From: Sphingopyxis sp. KK2 | GTDB taxonomy: Bacteria > Pseudomonadota > Alphaproteobacteria > Sphingomonadales > Sphingomonadaceae | Direction of reading: 5' to 3' | Assembly (NCBI RefSeq): GCF_001990265.1 | Contig: NZ_LYVN01000008.1 | Location: 1 to 58,310, forward strand | Length of the DNA stretch: 58,310 bases | Shown here: piece by piece, positions 44,021 through 52,965 of the stretch | Position numbering within the stretch: position 1 is the stretch's first letter | Layout of the letters: each line of letters opens with the position of its first letter | Position numbers and translations under genes: made by a program | The notes under the pieces: generated by a model | The model's input: only the letters and a program-made list of their open reading frames with translations | Database searches by the model: none | What the model was told of the DNA's origin: nothing

Positions 44021-44509
44021 GTGGAGCGCGGGGGGCGCCGGCTGACCGGGGGAGAGATCGCGCTCGCGCGGAGCGTGTTCGGCGACGCGATCGACTATGA
44101 CGCGGTGCGCATCCGCCACCGCAAATGGATCTTCTTCCAGCCGCGCCAGGTCGTGATGGCGCCGATGGGGCATCTCCATTTCCACCCGCGCGGCGACGTC
44201 TATTGCGACGATTTTTCGTGCCCCGCGAAGGACGCAATGCGCGCCAAGGGGCTGTTCATCCACGAAATGACGCATGTCTGGCAGGCGCAGCAACGCGGCC
44301 GCTGGTACCTCGTCTTCATGCGCCATCCCTTTGCGACCTATGACTACAGCCTCAAACCCGGCTGGCCGCTCCACCGCTACGGGCTCGAACAGCAGGCCGA
44401 GATCGTGCGCCATTACTGGATGCTCAGCGAGGGCATGACGATCGGCGGCGCGCCGGGGATCGAGGCCTATCGCACCATCCTGCCCGCCGAATGGAAAAAA
44501 GCCGCATGA
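44021..44509 (+). CDS. Putative HEXXH zinc-binding protein (vgr-related/DUF4157-like)
   Basis: A 162-residue soluble protein. It contains an HEXXH motif, HEMTHVWQAQQRG, with preceding RKWIFFQPRQVVMAPMGHLHFHPRGDVY. In sphingomonads such proteins are often annotated 'vgr related protein'; the short size and HEMTHVWQ core fit a DUF4157-like domain. No signal peptide, so it is cytosolic. The GTG start at 44021 is just seven bases after the copper chaperone stop and lacks a strong ribosome site, which fits translational coupling. Its TGA overlaps the ATG of the next gene. Function unknown. Confidence 0.72.
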   Translation: MERGGRRLTGGEIALARSVFGDAIDYDAVRIRHRKWIFFQPRQVVMAPMGHLHFHPRGDVYCDDFSCPAKDAMRAKGLFIHEMTHVWQAQQRGRWYLVFMRHPFATYDYSLKPGWPLHRYGLEQQAEIVRHYWMLSEGMTIGGAPGIEAYRTILPAEWKKAA

Positions 44510-45078
44510 GCGATTTCGAATTCGTCTTTGCGCTCTACAGCCTGCTGCTCGGCCTTTCGATGGTCGAGCTTTTGAGCGGGCTCGGGCGCGCGCTCGAAAC
44601 GCGCTTCGCAGCCGAGGAGAGCCGCGCCAAATTCGCGATCGGCTGGCTGACACCGTTGCTCGCGGTGTTCGTGATGCTCGACCTGCTCTCCTTCTGGCAG
44701 GCGGCGTGGACGCTGCGGCAGGACATTGCGGTGTCGGGCCGCACCTTGATGGCGGTCGCGGCCTTTGCCAGCCTCTATTTCCTGGCCGCGCGGCTCGTCT
44801 TCCCGTCGCAGCCCGAGGGCTTCGCCAATCTCGACACCCATTATTTCCGCGTCCGGCGCGTCGTGCTGGGGCTGCTTCTCGTCCTGCTGGTGGCGCAGCT
44901 CGCCGTCTATCTTGCGCATCCCGCGCTCGCGGCGATGTTCGCCGATCCGCGGATATGGGGCACGACGCTTGTCCTGATCGCGCTGATGGTCGCCGCGATG
45001 TGGGTCAAGAGCGTCCGGGCGAGCATCGCGATCCTGTCGCTGCTCGTCGCGCGCTATGTCATCGTCTATCTGGTGTAA
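44506..45078 (+). CDS. Hypothetical multi-pass membrane protein
   Basis: A 190-residue integral membrane protein with five or six hydrophobic stretches: FVFALYSLLLGLSMVELLS, FAIGWLTPLLAVFVMLDLLS, TLMAVAAFASLYFLAARL, VVLGLLLVLLVAQLAVYLA, TTLVLIALMVAAMWV and ILSLLVARYVIVYLV. No soluble domain of note. It overlaps the upstream HEXXH gene by four bases and is followed 11 bases later by the PH-domain gene. Not recognised as a named family. Confidence 0.75.
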   Translation: MSDFEFVFALYSLLLGLSMVELLSGLGRALETRFAAEESRAKFAIGWLTPLLAVFVMLDLLSFWQAAWTLRQDIAVSGRTLMAVAAFASLYFLAARLVFPSQPEGFANLDTHYFRVRRVVLGLLLVLLVAQLAVYLAHPALAAMFADPRIWGTTLVLIALMVAAMWVKSVRASIAILSLLVARYVIVYLV

Positions 45079-45089
45079 AGGAGAGTGCC

Positions 45090-45533
45090 ATGCCCGAAGT
45101 CCTCGACCGCTTTCGCTCCTCGACCTGGGGCTGGCTGCGCGGCACGCTGCTCGGCTGGCTGACCCTGCTGCTCTGCCTCGTTGGGGTGGGCTTCCTGATC
45201 ATCCTCGCGGTCTGGATCCGCAATCTCGACGTAACCTATGAATTGACCGAGGATCGGCTGATCCTGCGCAAGGGCATCTTCGTGAAAAGCATCGACGAGA
45301 TCGAACTCTATCGCGTCAAGGACGTCCGCATGGATTTCACCCTCGTGAACCAATGGGCGGGCATCGGCACGCTCGGCGTCGATTCGTCCGACGAGACGAC
45401 GCGCGACGGGCCGCTGGTGATTCCGCATATCGAGCGCGCCGCCGAACGCCGCGAGGAACTGCGCCGGCTGGTGGACGCCGCGCGCCAGAAGCGCCGCGTG
45501 CGCGAACTCGATGTCGCGAGCGACCTGCTCTGA
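45090..45533 (+). CDS. Bacterial PH-domain membrane protein (bPH2-like)
   Basis: A 147-residue protein with one long hydrophobic segment (GTLLGWLTLLLCLVGVGFLI) followed by a bacterial pleckstrin-homology-type beta domain: YELTEDRLILRKGIFVKSID, IELYRVKDVRMDFTLVN and GIGTLGVDSSDETT. The pattern matches PF03703 (bPH_2/DUF304) proteins, usually membrane-anchored. ATG at 45090 has an AAAGGAGAG site at the right distance. Function in this context unknown. Confidence 0.85.
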   Translation: MPEVLDRFRSSTWGWLRGTLLGWLTLLLCLVGVGFLIILAVWIRNLDVTYELTEDRLILRKGIFVKSIDEIELYRVKDVRMDFTLVNQWAGIGTLGVDSSDETTRDGPLVIPHIERAAERREELRRLVDAARQKRRVRELDVASDLL

Positions 45534-45544
45534 CCGGTACGCCG

Positions 45545-45985
45545 ATGATCCTCCGCCTCGCGCCCCTGCTGTTCGTTGCCGTGCTGGCGGCGTGCGGATC
45601 GGGCGCCACGCGCATCGAGAAAAGCTATCCGATGCCGATCGGCGAACTGCGCGACCATCTGCTCCATCGCAACTATGCGCCGGGCAGCCTTGAAGGCATG
45701 CCCGGCTGGCAGGTGGAAACGGAATTGCTCGACGCGGAGATGATCGTCTGGACCATCCATATCGAGGGGCATTCCAAATATAATTGCTTTACCCAGATGA
45801 CGCCCGACGGCGACGGCCGCGACGAAACCCTGGTCGCGACGCATTGCGTGACCCCGCCCAACGATCTTCCCGATACGCCGACGGCCGAGCGGACGGCGGC
45901 GCTCGCAAACATGGTCGACCGCATCCTCTCTTCGGTGACCAACCCGTTCGACAAGAAAGCGCTGGGGCAGGGCGGAAGCCCCTAG
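45545..45985 (+). CDS. Hypothetical lipoprotein
   Basis: A 146-residue lipoprotein: ILRLAPLLFVAVLAACG ends in a lipobox (LAAC). The mature part has SYPMPIGELRDHLLHRNYAP, WTIHIEGHSKYNCFTQMTP and a helical tail ending NPFDKKALGQGG. No known domain. It starts 11 bases after the PH-domain gene, so the run 43457-45985 may be one transcript. Confidence 0.72.
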   Translation: MILRLAPLLFVAVLAACGSGATRIEKSYPMPIGELRDHLLHRNYAPGSLEGMPGWQVETELLDAEMIVWTIHIEGHSKYNCFTQMTPDGDGRDETLVATHCVTPPNDLPDTPTAERTAALANMVDRILSSVTNPFDKKALGQGGSP

Positions 45986-46018
45986 CCAAAAGGGCGTTGT
46001 TCGATCTATGTTCCGCTC

Positions 46019-47371
46019 ATGGATATCGCCTCGCTGCTCGCTCTTCTCGTTGCCCTCGTCCTCGGGGGGCTGATCGGCTGGCTGTTCGCCGGGCGGCAGG
46101 CGGGGGCGCTCAAGGCCGAGCGCGACGGGCTGTCGGAGCGCTTCAAGACCGCGGTCACCGACCTTGCGAAAGAGGCGGAATTGCGCGCCGCCGCCGATCG
46201 CCAGCTTGCCGCGATGCTCGCGGCGCAGGGCGAGCGCGACCGCGCGCACGACGCGCAGATCGCGCAGCTCCGCGACGCGCAGGCATCGCTCACCGCGCAG
46301 TTCCGCGAGGTCGGGCAGGCGATGCTGGGTGACGCGCAAAAGGCTTTTCTCGAACGCGCCGACGCGCGCTTTCGCCAGAGCGAGGAGAGCGCGGGGCTGA
46401 ATCTGAAGGCGCTGCTCAATCCGGTGCACGAACGATTGCAGAAATATGAGGACGCCGTCGGTAAGGTCGAGGCCGAGCGCCGCGACGCCTTCGGGCTGCT
46501 GCACGGCCAGATCGAATCGATGCGCGCGGGCACCGAACGCGTGTCGAGCGAGGCCGCGAAGCTCGTCAACGCGCTGCGCAACGCGCCCAAGGCGCGGGGC
46601 CGCTGGGGCGAACAGCAGCTCCGCAACGTGCTCGAAAGCTGCGGCCTCAGCGAACATGCCGATTTCCAGACCGAGGTCAGCGTCACCGACGGCGACGGCG
46701 GGCGGCTGCGCCCCGATGTCGTCGTGCGCGTCCCCGGCGGGCAGAATCTCGTCATCGACGCCAAGGTCTCGCTCAACGCCTATCAGGACGCGTTCGGCGC
46801 GGTCGACGAGGGCGAAAAGGCGCTTCATCTCGCCGCGCACGCCGCCGCGATGAAGGCGCATGTCAACACGCTCGGCGCCAAATCCTATTGGAACCAGTTC
46901 GACGACACCCCCGATTTCGTCGTGATGTTCGTTCCCGGCGAACATTTCCTCGCCGCCGCGCTCGATCAGGACCCGGTGCTGTGGGACTATGCGTTCGAGC
47001 GCAAGGTGCTGCTCGCGACCCCGACCAACCTCATCGCGATCGCGCGCACCGTCGCGGCGGTGTGGCGGCAGGAAAAGCTCGCCAACCAGGCGCGCGAGAT
47101 CGCGGCGCTGGGCAAGGAGCTTTATGCGCGTATGTCGGTGATGGGCGCGCATATCGCGCGCGTCGGCAAGAATCTCGACCAGGCGACGGGCGCCTACAAC
47201 AGCTTCGTCGGCAGCTTCGAATCGCAGGTGCTAACGCAGGCGCGCCGCTTCGAGGCGCTCGATATCGAGACCGGCGACAAGGAGATTCCGGTGCTGGCTG
47301 CGACCGAACAGACCGCGCGTCCGCTCGCCAAGCTGGCGAGCGCCCCGGCGGCGGTCAACGACGGCGAATAA
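46019..47371 (+). CDS. rmuC: DNA recombination protein RmuC
   Basis: A 450-residue protein of the RmuC family, implicated in limiting inversion recombination and possibly a nuclease. N-terminal membrane helix (LALLVALVLGGLIGWLFAG), a long coiled coil (about 30-150; KAERDGLSERFKTAVTDLAK), then the RmuC domain with APKARGRWGEQQLRNVLESCG, PDVVVRVPGGQNLVIDAKVS and YWNQFDDTPDFVVMFVPGE. The Asp-Lys in VIDAKVS fits the PD-(D/E)XK-like site. A nested repeat follows. Confidence 0.93.
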   Translation: MDIASLLALLVALVLGGLIGWLFAGRQAGALKAERDGLSERFKTAVTDLAKEAELRAAADRQLAAMLAAQGERDRAHDAQIAQLRDAQASLTAQFREVGQAMLGDAQKAFLERADARFRQSEESAGLNLKALLNPVHERLQKYEDAVGKVEAERRDAFGLLHGQIESMRAGTERVSSEAAKLVNALRNAPKARGRWGEQQLRNVLESCGLSEHADFQTEVSVTDGDGGRLRPDVVVRVPGGQNLVIDAKVSLNAYQDAFGAVDEGEKALHLAAHAAAMKAHVNTLGAKSYWNQFDDTPDFVVMFVPGEHFLAAALDQDPVLWDYAFERKVLLATPTNLIAIARTVAAVWRQEKLANQAREIAALGKELYARMSVMGAHIARVGKNLDQATGAYNSFVGSFESQVLTQARRFEALDIETGDKEIPVLAATEQTARPLAKLASAPAAVNDGE

Positions 47372-47380
47372 TCCGCGCCC

Positions 47381-47540
47381 CGTCATTCCCGCGAAGGCGG
47401 GAATCCAGCTCTTTCCGACCCTCTGGTCGGTTCCGATGGTTGATCCCAAGACCCTTTGCGTTCTTTGCGTGAGATTATTTTGAATCACACAAAGGCGCAA
47501 AGAAGGAAAAAGCTGGATTCCCGCCTTCGCGGGAATGACG
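47381..47540. repeat. Dispersed inverted repeat with nested second hairpin
   Basis: Outer arms (CGTCATTCCCGCGAAGGCGG then GAATCCAGCT; AGCTGGATTCCCGCC then GGGAATGACG) enclose about 100 bases. Inside them is a second inverted repeat based on CCTTTGCGTTCTTTGCGTGA and CACACAAAGGCGCAAAGAAG. It lies between convergent rmuC and the META gene. Confidence 0.85.
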
Positions 47541-47563
47541 ACTTTACAATATGGTGCGGCCGG

Positions 47564-48274
47564 TCAAATCACCCGCTTCAATATCGCCGTCCGCCCCTCG
47601 GCGCCGGTCAGTATCAGCGTGCCGTCGCTCGGGAAGCTCAGGCTCACCGGTCCGCGCATCAGGTCGAAAAAGCCATTTTCCTGCGTCATGCCGGCGCCGG
47701 GGCATGCCATTTTGGTCGCCATCAGCGGCCCGGCGGTCAGCGTGCCGCCCTTGCTTTCATAGCTGCCCGAAAAGCGGTTGCACCCCGCGTTGCCGCTGAG
47801 CTTGGCGCCGTCGAACGCCAGCGAGGTCGGCCGGTCGGCGGCGACCGGCACGCCGCCGATCGATACGAAGCTCCAGTTGGTCCCTGCCAGCTCGGCGGGC
47901 GGCAGCACGCCGCCGCCGCAGCCCTTCACCGTCTTGCCCTCGGCGGTCAGCGTCACCGTGTCGCGATAGCGGCGATCGCTCATCCCGTCGCTGCATTCGC
48001 CGTGGGTGATGTCGACCGTGAGCCGCGGCGTCACATAGCGTTCGCCATTGAAGCTCGGCCGCGCGCCGGGGTTGGCGACGACGATCTTGGTGTCGCCATA
48101 GTCGCCGTCGTAATTGAGCATGCCGGGGGTGATCTCCAGCGTCCAGCCGGGCTCGGTGCCGAGCGCGAAATAGCTTGGCGCGAGCGGCGCGCCGGGGGCC
48201 TGCGGCGCGTCGGCGGCGGGCACGCAGCCGGCAAGGGCGACGCCGAGCGTCAATATGGCAAGCGGCTTGAACAT
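47564..48274 (-). CDS. COG3650/META-domain lipoprotein
   Basis: A 236-residue lipoprotein: FKPLAILTLGVALAGC is a lipoprotein signal. First domain (about 35-115) reads FALGTEPGWTLEITPGMLNY and ITHGECSDGMSDRRYRDTV, matching COG3650. Second domain (about 125-236) is META/HslJ-like, with LAGTNWSFVSIGGVPV, NAGCNRFSGSYESKG and ATKMACPGAGMTQENGFFDL. HslJ relatives affect novobiocin or heat resistance in E. coli; role here unknown. The ATG at 48274 has GGAGAGACG upstream. Confidence 0.88.
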   Translation of the reverse strand: MFKPLAILTLGVALAGCVPAADAPQAPGAPLAPSYFALGTEPGWTLEITPGMLNYDGDYGDTKIVVANPGARPSFNGERYVTPRLTVDITHGECSDGMSDRRYRDTVTLTAEGKTVKGCGGGVLPPAELAGTNWSFVSIGGVPVAADRPTSLAFDGAKLSGNAGCNRFSGSYESKGGTLTAGPLMATKMACPGAGMTQENGFFDLMRGPVSLSFPSDGTLILTGAEGRTAILKRVI

Positions 48275-48366
48275 GGTCGTCTCTCCAAAACCCGTTTGCA
48301 TCGAGCGGCTCGACACGAACGGGGGAGGGGCGGTGTAGTTGCACCGTGCTGTCGCGCGACTGAATG

Positions 48367-49197
48367 CTATTTTCGCCGCTGGTTCAGCACCTCATAGGCC
48401 ATCACCGCCGCCGCGACCGCGGCGTTCAGGCTGTCGGCCTTGCCCATCATCGGCATCTTCACCCGCACATCGGCGGCGGCGGCATAGGCTTCGGGCATGC
48501 CTTGCGATTCATTGCCGATGAGGATGAAGGTCGGCGCCGCATAGCGCACCGCCTGATAATCCTGCGTGTCGTCGCCCAGCCATGTCGCGACCAGTTTGCC
48601 CGGTCCGCTGCGCAGCCAGGGCAGGAACTCGTCCCACCGCGCCTGCACCAGCGCCTGCGTGAAGATCGCTCCCATGCTCGCGCGCACCGCCTCGACCGCA
48701 TAGGGGTCGGTCGATTCGTCGAGCAGGATCAGCCCACCCGCGCCAACCGCGTCGCCGGTGCGCAGCATCGTGCCGAGGTTGCCCGGATCGCGCAGCCGCT
48801 CGGCGACAAGCCAGATCGGCGCCGTGCCGCGATCGATGTCGGCCAGTGCGGTCTTCGGCTCGGCGTAGATCGCGACGATCGCCTGCGGATTGTCCTTGCC
48901 CGACAGCTTCGACAGGATCGCCGGCGTGGTGTCGATGACCTCGCCGTCGCCCGCCAGCGTCGCGTCGATCAGCGCCTGCGCCAGCGGATGCGCGGCGCCC
49001 TCGGGGCCGAGGAACAGCCACAGCGGCAGGATGCCCGCCTCGCGCGCCTCGGTCGCGATGCGCAGCCCTTCGGCGAGGAACAGCCCCTCGGCGCGGCGAT
49101 GGCGCTTCTCGCGCAGCAGCCGCATCCGCTTTACCAGCGGATTCGACAGGCTTTCTATCTGTGAACGTCGGGCGTTGTTCAGCGAGTTGGGCGCCAT
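48367..49197 (-). CDS. TrmH/SpoU-family RNA 2'-O-methyltransferase
   Basis: A 276-residue SPOUT methyltransferase. N-terminal substrate-binding part: SLSNPLVKRMRLLREKRHRRA and EGLFLAEGLRIATEA. SPOUT motifs: AERLRDPGNLGTMLRTGDAVG, FILIGNESQGMPEA and MMGKADSLNAAVAAAVMAYE. It methylates a ribose in tRNA or rRNA; the exact target cannot be assigned. It begins four bases after HPr at the end of the chvI-to-HPr run, and may be co-transcribed with it. Confidence 0.92.
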   Translation of the reverse strand: MAPNSLNNARRSQIESLSNPLVKRMRLLREKRHRRAEGLFLAEGLRIATEAREAGILPLWLFLGPEGAAHPLAQALIDATLAGDGEVIDTTPAILSKLSGKDNPQAIVAIYAEPKTALADIDRGTAPIWLVAERLRDPGNLGTMLRTGDAVGAGGLILLDESTDPYAVEAVRASMGAIFTQALVQARWDEFLPWLRSGPGKLVATWLGDDTQDYQAVRYAAPTFILIGNESQGMPEAYAAAADVRVKMPMMGKADSLNAAVAAAVMAYEVLNQRRK

Positions 49198-49201
49198 GCC
49201 C

Positions 49202-49480
49202 TCAGTCCTCGCCGAAGCTGTCCTTGACCAGCCCCACGAGCTTGAGCAGCGCGGCGTCGGCGCCGTCGCCCTTGGTGTGGATGGTGATCGAATCGCCCTT
49301 CGCGGCGCCGAGCATCATCAATCCCATGATCGAGGTGCCGTTGACGCGGCTGCCACCCTTTTCGACCTCGACCGACACGGTTTCGGGCAGGCGGCTGACG
49401 AAAGTCACGAACTTGGCGCTGGCGCGCGCGTGCAGCCCGCGCTGGTTGGTGATCTCGACCGTCTCGCTATTTTCGCTCAT
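49202..49480 (-). CDS. HPr phosphocarrier protein
   Basis: A 92-residue HPr. The phosphoryl-accepting His17 lies in ITNQRGLHARASAKFV, and the regulatory Ser50 in NGTSIMGLMMLGAAKGD, the site that HprK phosphorylates. With the EIIA-like protein it forms the regulatory PTS of alphaproteobacteria, which controls metabolism and transcription rather than sugar import. Its ATG overlaps the EIIA stop by four bases. No enzyme I gene (ptsI) follows. Confidence 0.96.
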   Translation of the reverse strand: MSENSETVEITNQRGLHARASAKFVTFVSRLPETVSVEVEKGGSRVNGTSIMGLMMLGAAKGDSITIHTKGDGADAALLKLVGLVKDSFGED

Positions 49481-49905
49481 GGACCAACCCCCAGCATTTC
49501 GGATGCGACGGAGATATATTTCTGGCCCGCCTCTTTTGCGGCGATCACCGCCGGGCGGATGTCCATGGTCTTGCGCGCGCTTTCCAGCCGGATCAGCATC
49601 GGCAGGTTGACGCCGGCGATCACCTCGGTGCGCCCGGCTTCGAGCAGGCTGATCGCGAGGTTCGACGGGGTGCCGCCGAACAGGTCGGTCAGCATGATGA
49701 CGCCGCGGCCTTCGTCGACCTTCTGGATCGCGTCGGCGATTTCCTTGCGGCGCATTTCCATATTGTCGTTGGGGCCGATGCACACGGTGGCGATCGCGCG
49801 TTGCGGGCCGACGACATGTTCCATCGCGGTTACCATCTCCTCGGCGAGACGGCCGTGGGTGACGAGGACCATCCCGAGGAGCGGCAATGCTTTGTCCGTG
49901 GCCAT
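49477..49905 (-). CDS. PTS EIIA (mannose-family) component
   Basis: A 142-residue EIIA of the mannose (fructose/mannose) family. The phosphorylated His17 is in GMVLVTHGRLAEEMV, with LTDLFGGTPSNLAIS and VNLPMLIRLESAR as family blocks. No EIIB, EIIC or EIID partner is next to it, so it is regulatory. In Sinorhizobium and others this protein acts with HprK and ChvG/I. It overlaps HPr and is 14 bases after rapZ. Confidence 0.94.
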   Translation of the reverse strand: MATDKALPLLGMVLVTHGRLAEEMVTAMEHVVGPQRAIATVCIGPNDNMEMRRKEIADAIQKVDEGRGVIMLTDLFGGTPSNLAISLLEAGRTEVIAGVNLPMLIRLESARKTMDIRPAVIAAKEAGQKYISVASEMLGVGP

Positions 49906-49919
49906 GAAGTGCGAGACCC

Positions 49920-50864
49920 TTATGCTTGTTTGCCGCCGCCGGATGCGGGAGGTGCGGACGGGGGCCTGCCCTCAAGCCCATCTTGCGGGGCGGAGTCAAG
50001 GTTGCGGTGGGTCACCGTCGGTGCATGACCGGCCGACCGTAGCGTCCGGGCAACACGTTCGGCGACATGGACCGACCGGTGGCGCCCGCCGGTACAGCCG
50101 AAGGCGATGGTGACATAGCTTTTGCCCTCGGCGCGATAGCGCGGGAGCAGCGCGAGCAGCAGCGTCTCGATCTGGCCGACGGTCGCCTCATAGGCGGGGT
50201 CGGCCATGACATAGGCGGCGACGTCGGGGTCGAGCCCGGTGCCGGGCTTGAGCTTCGGGTCCCAGTGCGGATTGCGCAGATAGCGCATGTCGAACACCAG
50301 GTCGGCGTTGCGCGGCAATCCGCGTGCGAAACCGAAACTCAGCACGCTCAGCACCGGCTCGTCCTCGCCGCCGTCGCCGAAGCGTTGGCGCACCTCCTGC
50401 TGCAGGTCGTTGCTGCTGTAATTGGTGGTGTCGATGACATGCTCGGCCCAGCGGCGCAGCGGCTCCATCATCTCGCGCTCGCGCGCGATGCCGTCGGCGG
50501 CGGGGCGGTCCTCGGCCATCGGATGGCGGCGGCGCGTTTCGGAAAAGCGGCGTTCGAGTTCGGCGCCCGCGCAGTCGAGGAAGAGCGTGTCGATGTCGCG
50601 CCCGCCCGCCTCGCGCAGCTGCTTCATCCGCTTGACCAGCGGCGCGGGTTTGAACCCCCGGCTGCGGCTGTCGATCCCGACCGCGAGCGGCCGGCCTTCG
50701 TTCCCCTGTCCGCCGGGCGCGTCGAGCAGCGCGTCGAACAGCGCGACGGGCAGGTTGTCGACGACCTCCCAGCCGAGGTCCTCGAGCACTTTCAGCACGG
50801 TCGACTTGCCCGCCCCCGACAGGCCGGTGACGAGCAGCAGCCGCGGGTCGCGCGCGCCCGTCAT
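49920..50864 (-). CDS. rapZ: RNase adapter protein RapZ (YvcJ family)
   Basis: A 314-residue P-loop nucleotide-binding protein. Walker A LVTGLSGAGKSTVLKVLEDLG, then NLPVALFDALL, GIDSRSRGF, FLDCAGAELERRFSETRRRHP and IAFGCTGGRHRSVHVAE. RapZ family members bind UDP-GlcNAc-related metabolites and small RNAs or act as adapters; alphaproteobacterial forms are less studied. The C-terminus has about 30 low-complexity residues (Pro/Gly/Ser). ATG at 50864 overlaps the hprK stop (ATGA). Confidence 0.94.
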   Translation of the reverse strand: MTGARDPRLLLVTGLSGAGKSTVLKVLEDLGWEVVDNLPVALFDALLDAPGGQGNEGRPLAVGIDSRSRGFKPAPLVKRMKQLREAGGRDIDTLFLDCAGAELERRFSETRRRHPMAEDRPAADGIAREREMMEPLRRWAEHVIDTTNYSSNDLQQEVRQRFGDGGEDEPVLSVLSFGFARGLPRNADLVFDMRYLRNPHWDPKLKPGTGLDPDVAAYVMADPAYEATVGQIETLLLALLPRYRAEGKSYVTIAFGCTGGRHRSVHVAERVARTLRSAGHAPTVTHRNLDSAPQDGLEGRPPSAPPASGGGKQA

Positions 50865-51307
50865 GCCCCGACCCCCAAGCGGTCGAGCGCCATGAAAATC
50901 TTGATCGGCGCCGAGGCCTCGAAGCCCGAAATCAGCACTGCGGGCAGTTCGGCCCCCGCGACGACCTCGACCTGGTTCGGTGGTGGCATCCGCTCGGGCC
51001 GGTCGGACAGGCGCACCGCGAGCGCCAGCGGCACCGGCGCCACGAACGGCTGTTCGACGATGCCGATGCCGCGCACTTCGAGCTTGCCCGCCAGGTTGGC
51101 GGGCGGGCGGCACCACAGGCGGCCGCGGTCGAGCCAGATGTCGCAGCGGTCGTCGGCGACCAGCCGCGCGCCGCGATCGATCAGCCGCAGCGCAAGGTCG
51201 GACTTGCCCTGACCCGACGCGCCGAGGATCAGGATGCCGCGGCTGCCCGCCGCGACGCAGGTCGCGTGGATATTGACGATGGGGGAAGCGGTCCGGCGCG
51301 GCAACAT
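50861..51307 (-). CDS. hprK: HPr kinase/phosphorylase, short form
   Basis: A 148-residue HprK consisting only of the C-terminal kinase/phosphorylase domain: P-loop ILGASGQGKSDLALRLIDRG, then LVADDRCDIWLDRGRLWC and LEVRGIGIVEQPFV, the HprK signature loop. It lacks the N-terminal domain of Gram-positive HprK, as is usual in alphaproteobacteria. It would phosphorylate the regulatory Ser of HPr. Coupled to rapZ. Confidence 0.95.
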   Translation of the reverse strand: MLPRRTASPIVNIHATCVAAGSRGILILGASGQGKSDLALRLIDRGARLVADDRCDIWLDRGRLWCRPPANLAGKLEVRGIGIVEQPFVAPVPLALAVRLSDRPERMPPPNQVEVVAGAELPAVLISGFEASAPIKIFMALDRLGVGA

Positions 51308-51363
51308 GGACCGCAGGCTTACCGGCGTGTCAGCACGGCTGCAAGGAGATTGGAAGCGGGCGT

Positions 51364-52965
51364 TCAGGCGGCCGGGTCGTTGGTCTCGGCGGCGGGCAGG
51401 GTGATCAGCAGGCTCGCCCCCGGGCTGCCGTCGTCGCGGTCGCGTGCGGCGATATGGCCGCTATGCCCCTCGACGATCGTCCGCGCGATCGCGAGGCCGA
51501 GCCCGCTGTGGCGTCCGAACGCTTCGCCGTCGGGGCGCTCGCTGTGGAAGCGGCGGAAAATCGCCTCGCGCTGTGCCGGCTCGATTCCCGGGCCGTCGTC
51601 GTCGACGCCGATATGCACTTCGTTGCCCAGCCGCGTCGCGCGCACGCAAACGAGGCCGCCGGGGGGGGAGAAGCTGATGGCGTTGTCGACGACATTGTCG
51701 ATGACGCGTTCGAGCCGGTGGCCGTCGCCCATCACCAGCGTCGTTCCCTTGCGCGGGCGGGCGAAGGCGATGCGCGGTTGCGGCGTGTTGCTGCCTTCCG
51801 CCCGCGCGGCACGTGCGGCGAGCATCGATTCGATCATCAGCCCGACGTCGATCGGCTCGAAATTGGTGCGCGACAATTGCGCGTCGATGCGGCTCGCGTC
51901 GCTGATGTCGGTGACCAGCCGGTCGAGCCGCCGCACATCCTCGTCGGCGATGGCGAGCAATTGCGCGCGCTGCTCGTCGGTCTTCACGCGACCCAGCCCC
52001 TCGATCGCCGAACGCACCGAGGCGATCGGATTCTTGAGCTCGTGCGTCACGTCGGCGGCGAAATGCTCGCCCGCGTCGATGCGTTCGCGCAGCGCCTGCG
52101 TCATGTCGCTGAGCGCGCGTGCGAGCGTGCCGATCTCGTCGCGGCGGCTCGGCAGGCGCGGGACGACGACCTCGCGCGCGCGGCCGAGGCGGACGCGCAC
52201 CGCGGCGCGCGCGAGCTTGCGCAAGGGGCGGACGATCGTGCGCGCGAGGAAGAGCGAGAGCAGGACCGAGGTCATCAGCACCAGCGCGACGACGACCGCG
52301 AGGCGGAAGCGTTCGGCGCGCACGGTGCGCGTGATGTCGCGCGCGTTGAGCGTCATCAGCATCACTTCGCGGATCTCGAGGTCGACGACGCGCGTCGCGG
52401 TGAGCAAGGGCGTGCGTTCGGGCGCATAGCGGAAGCGCGCCGCGCCCTCGCCGCTCTGCATCGTCTCGGCAACCTCGGGCCAGGCCGCGCCGCTGTCGAC
52501 CGATGGCTCCTCGAAATCGGGATAATTGGGTGCGCCGACGATCCAGTCGATGCCGCGGTCCATCGCGCGTGCCGCGTCGCGCTTCCACGGCTGCAGGTCG
52601 GGATCGCGCAGCGTATAGGTCGGCGGCCCATGGTCGAAACTGTCGTAAAGCTTGCGCCCGGCCGCATCGTAGAAGCGCAGCCGCGATTCGGTCGCGCGGG
52701 TGAATTCGCCGATCAGCCGCTCGCGCTGGTCGGGCCGTGCCGCCTCCAGCGCCTCGTCGAGCATCGCGAGCTGGTCCTTCATCACCTCGACGCGCGTGTC
52801 GACCAGCCGGCTGCGATAGGTGTCGAGATAGAAGAAGCCGCCCGCGAGCAGCGCGATCGCGACGATATTGACCGCGAGGATACGCGTCGTCAGCGACCAG
52901 CGCGCCGACCAGACGAGCGGCTGGTCCTCGGCGTCGCGCGCGGCGATGTCAGCTTTCGTCGGCAA
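51364..52965 (-). CDS. chvG: Sensor histidine kinase ChvG
   Basis: A 533-residue sensor kinase. Transmembrane helix 1 ([20 protein letters not shown]), a periplasmic domain (about 45-240), helix 2 ([20 protein letters not shown]), a HAMP region ([17 protein letters not shown]), dimerisation domain with phospho-His in [17 protein letters not shown], and ATPase motifs [28 protein letters not shown] and [17 protein letters not shown]. No ATG precedes the conserved part; TTG at 52965 overlaps the chvI stop by 17 bases and is the best start. ChvG senses acid/envelope stress in other alphaproteobacteria. Confidence 0.94.
   Translation of the reverse strand: MPTKADIAARDAEDQPLVWSARWSLTTRILAVNIVAIALLAGGFFYLDTYRSRLVDTRVEVMKDQLAMLDEALEAARPDQRERLIGEFTRATESRLRFYDAAGRKLYDSFDHGPPTYTLRDPDLQPWKRDAARAMDRGIDWIVGAPNYPDFEEPSVDSGAAWPEVAETMQSGEGAARFRYAPERTPLLTATRVVDLEIREVMLMTLNARDITRTVRAERFRLAVVVALVLMTSVLLSLFLARTIVRPLRKLARAAVRVRLGRAREVVVPRLPSRRDEIGTLARALSDMTQALRERIDAGEHFAADVTHELKNPIASVRSAIEGLGRVKTDEQRAQLLAIADEDVRRLDRLVTDISDASRIDAQLSRTNFEPIDVGLMIESMLAARAARAEGSNTPQPRIAFARPRKGTTLVMGDGHRLERVIDNVVDNAISFSPPGGLVCVRATRLGNEVHIGVDDDGPGIEPAQREAIFRRFHSERPDGEAFGRHSGLGLAIARTIVEGHSGHIAARDRDDGSPGASLLITLPAAETNDPAA

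Noticed and set aside
45308-47152. 614-residue frame opposite rmuC and the lipoprotein gene
   Set aside because: Crosses several real genes on the other strand and has no recognisable feature.
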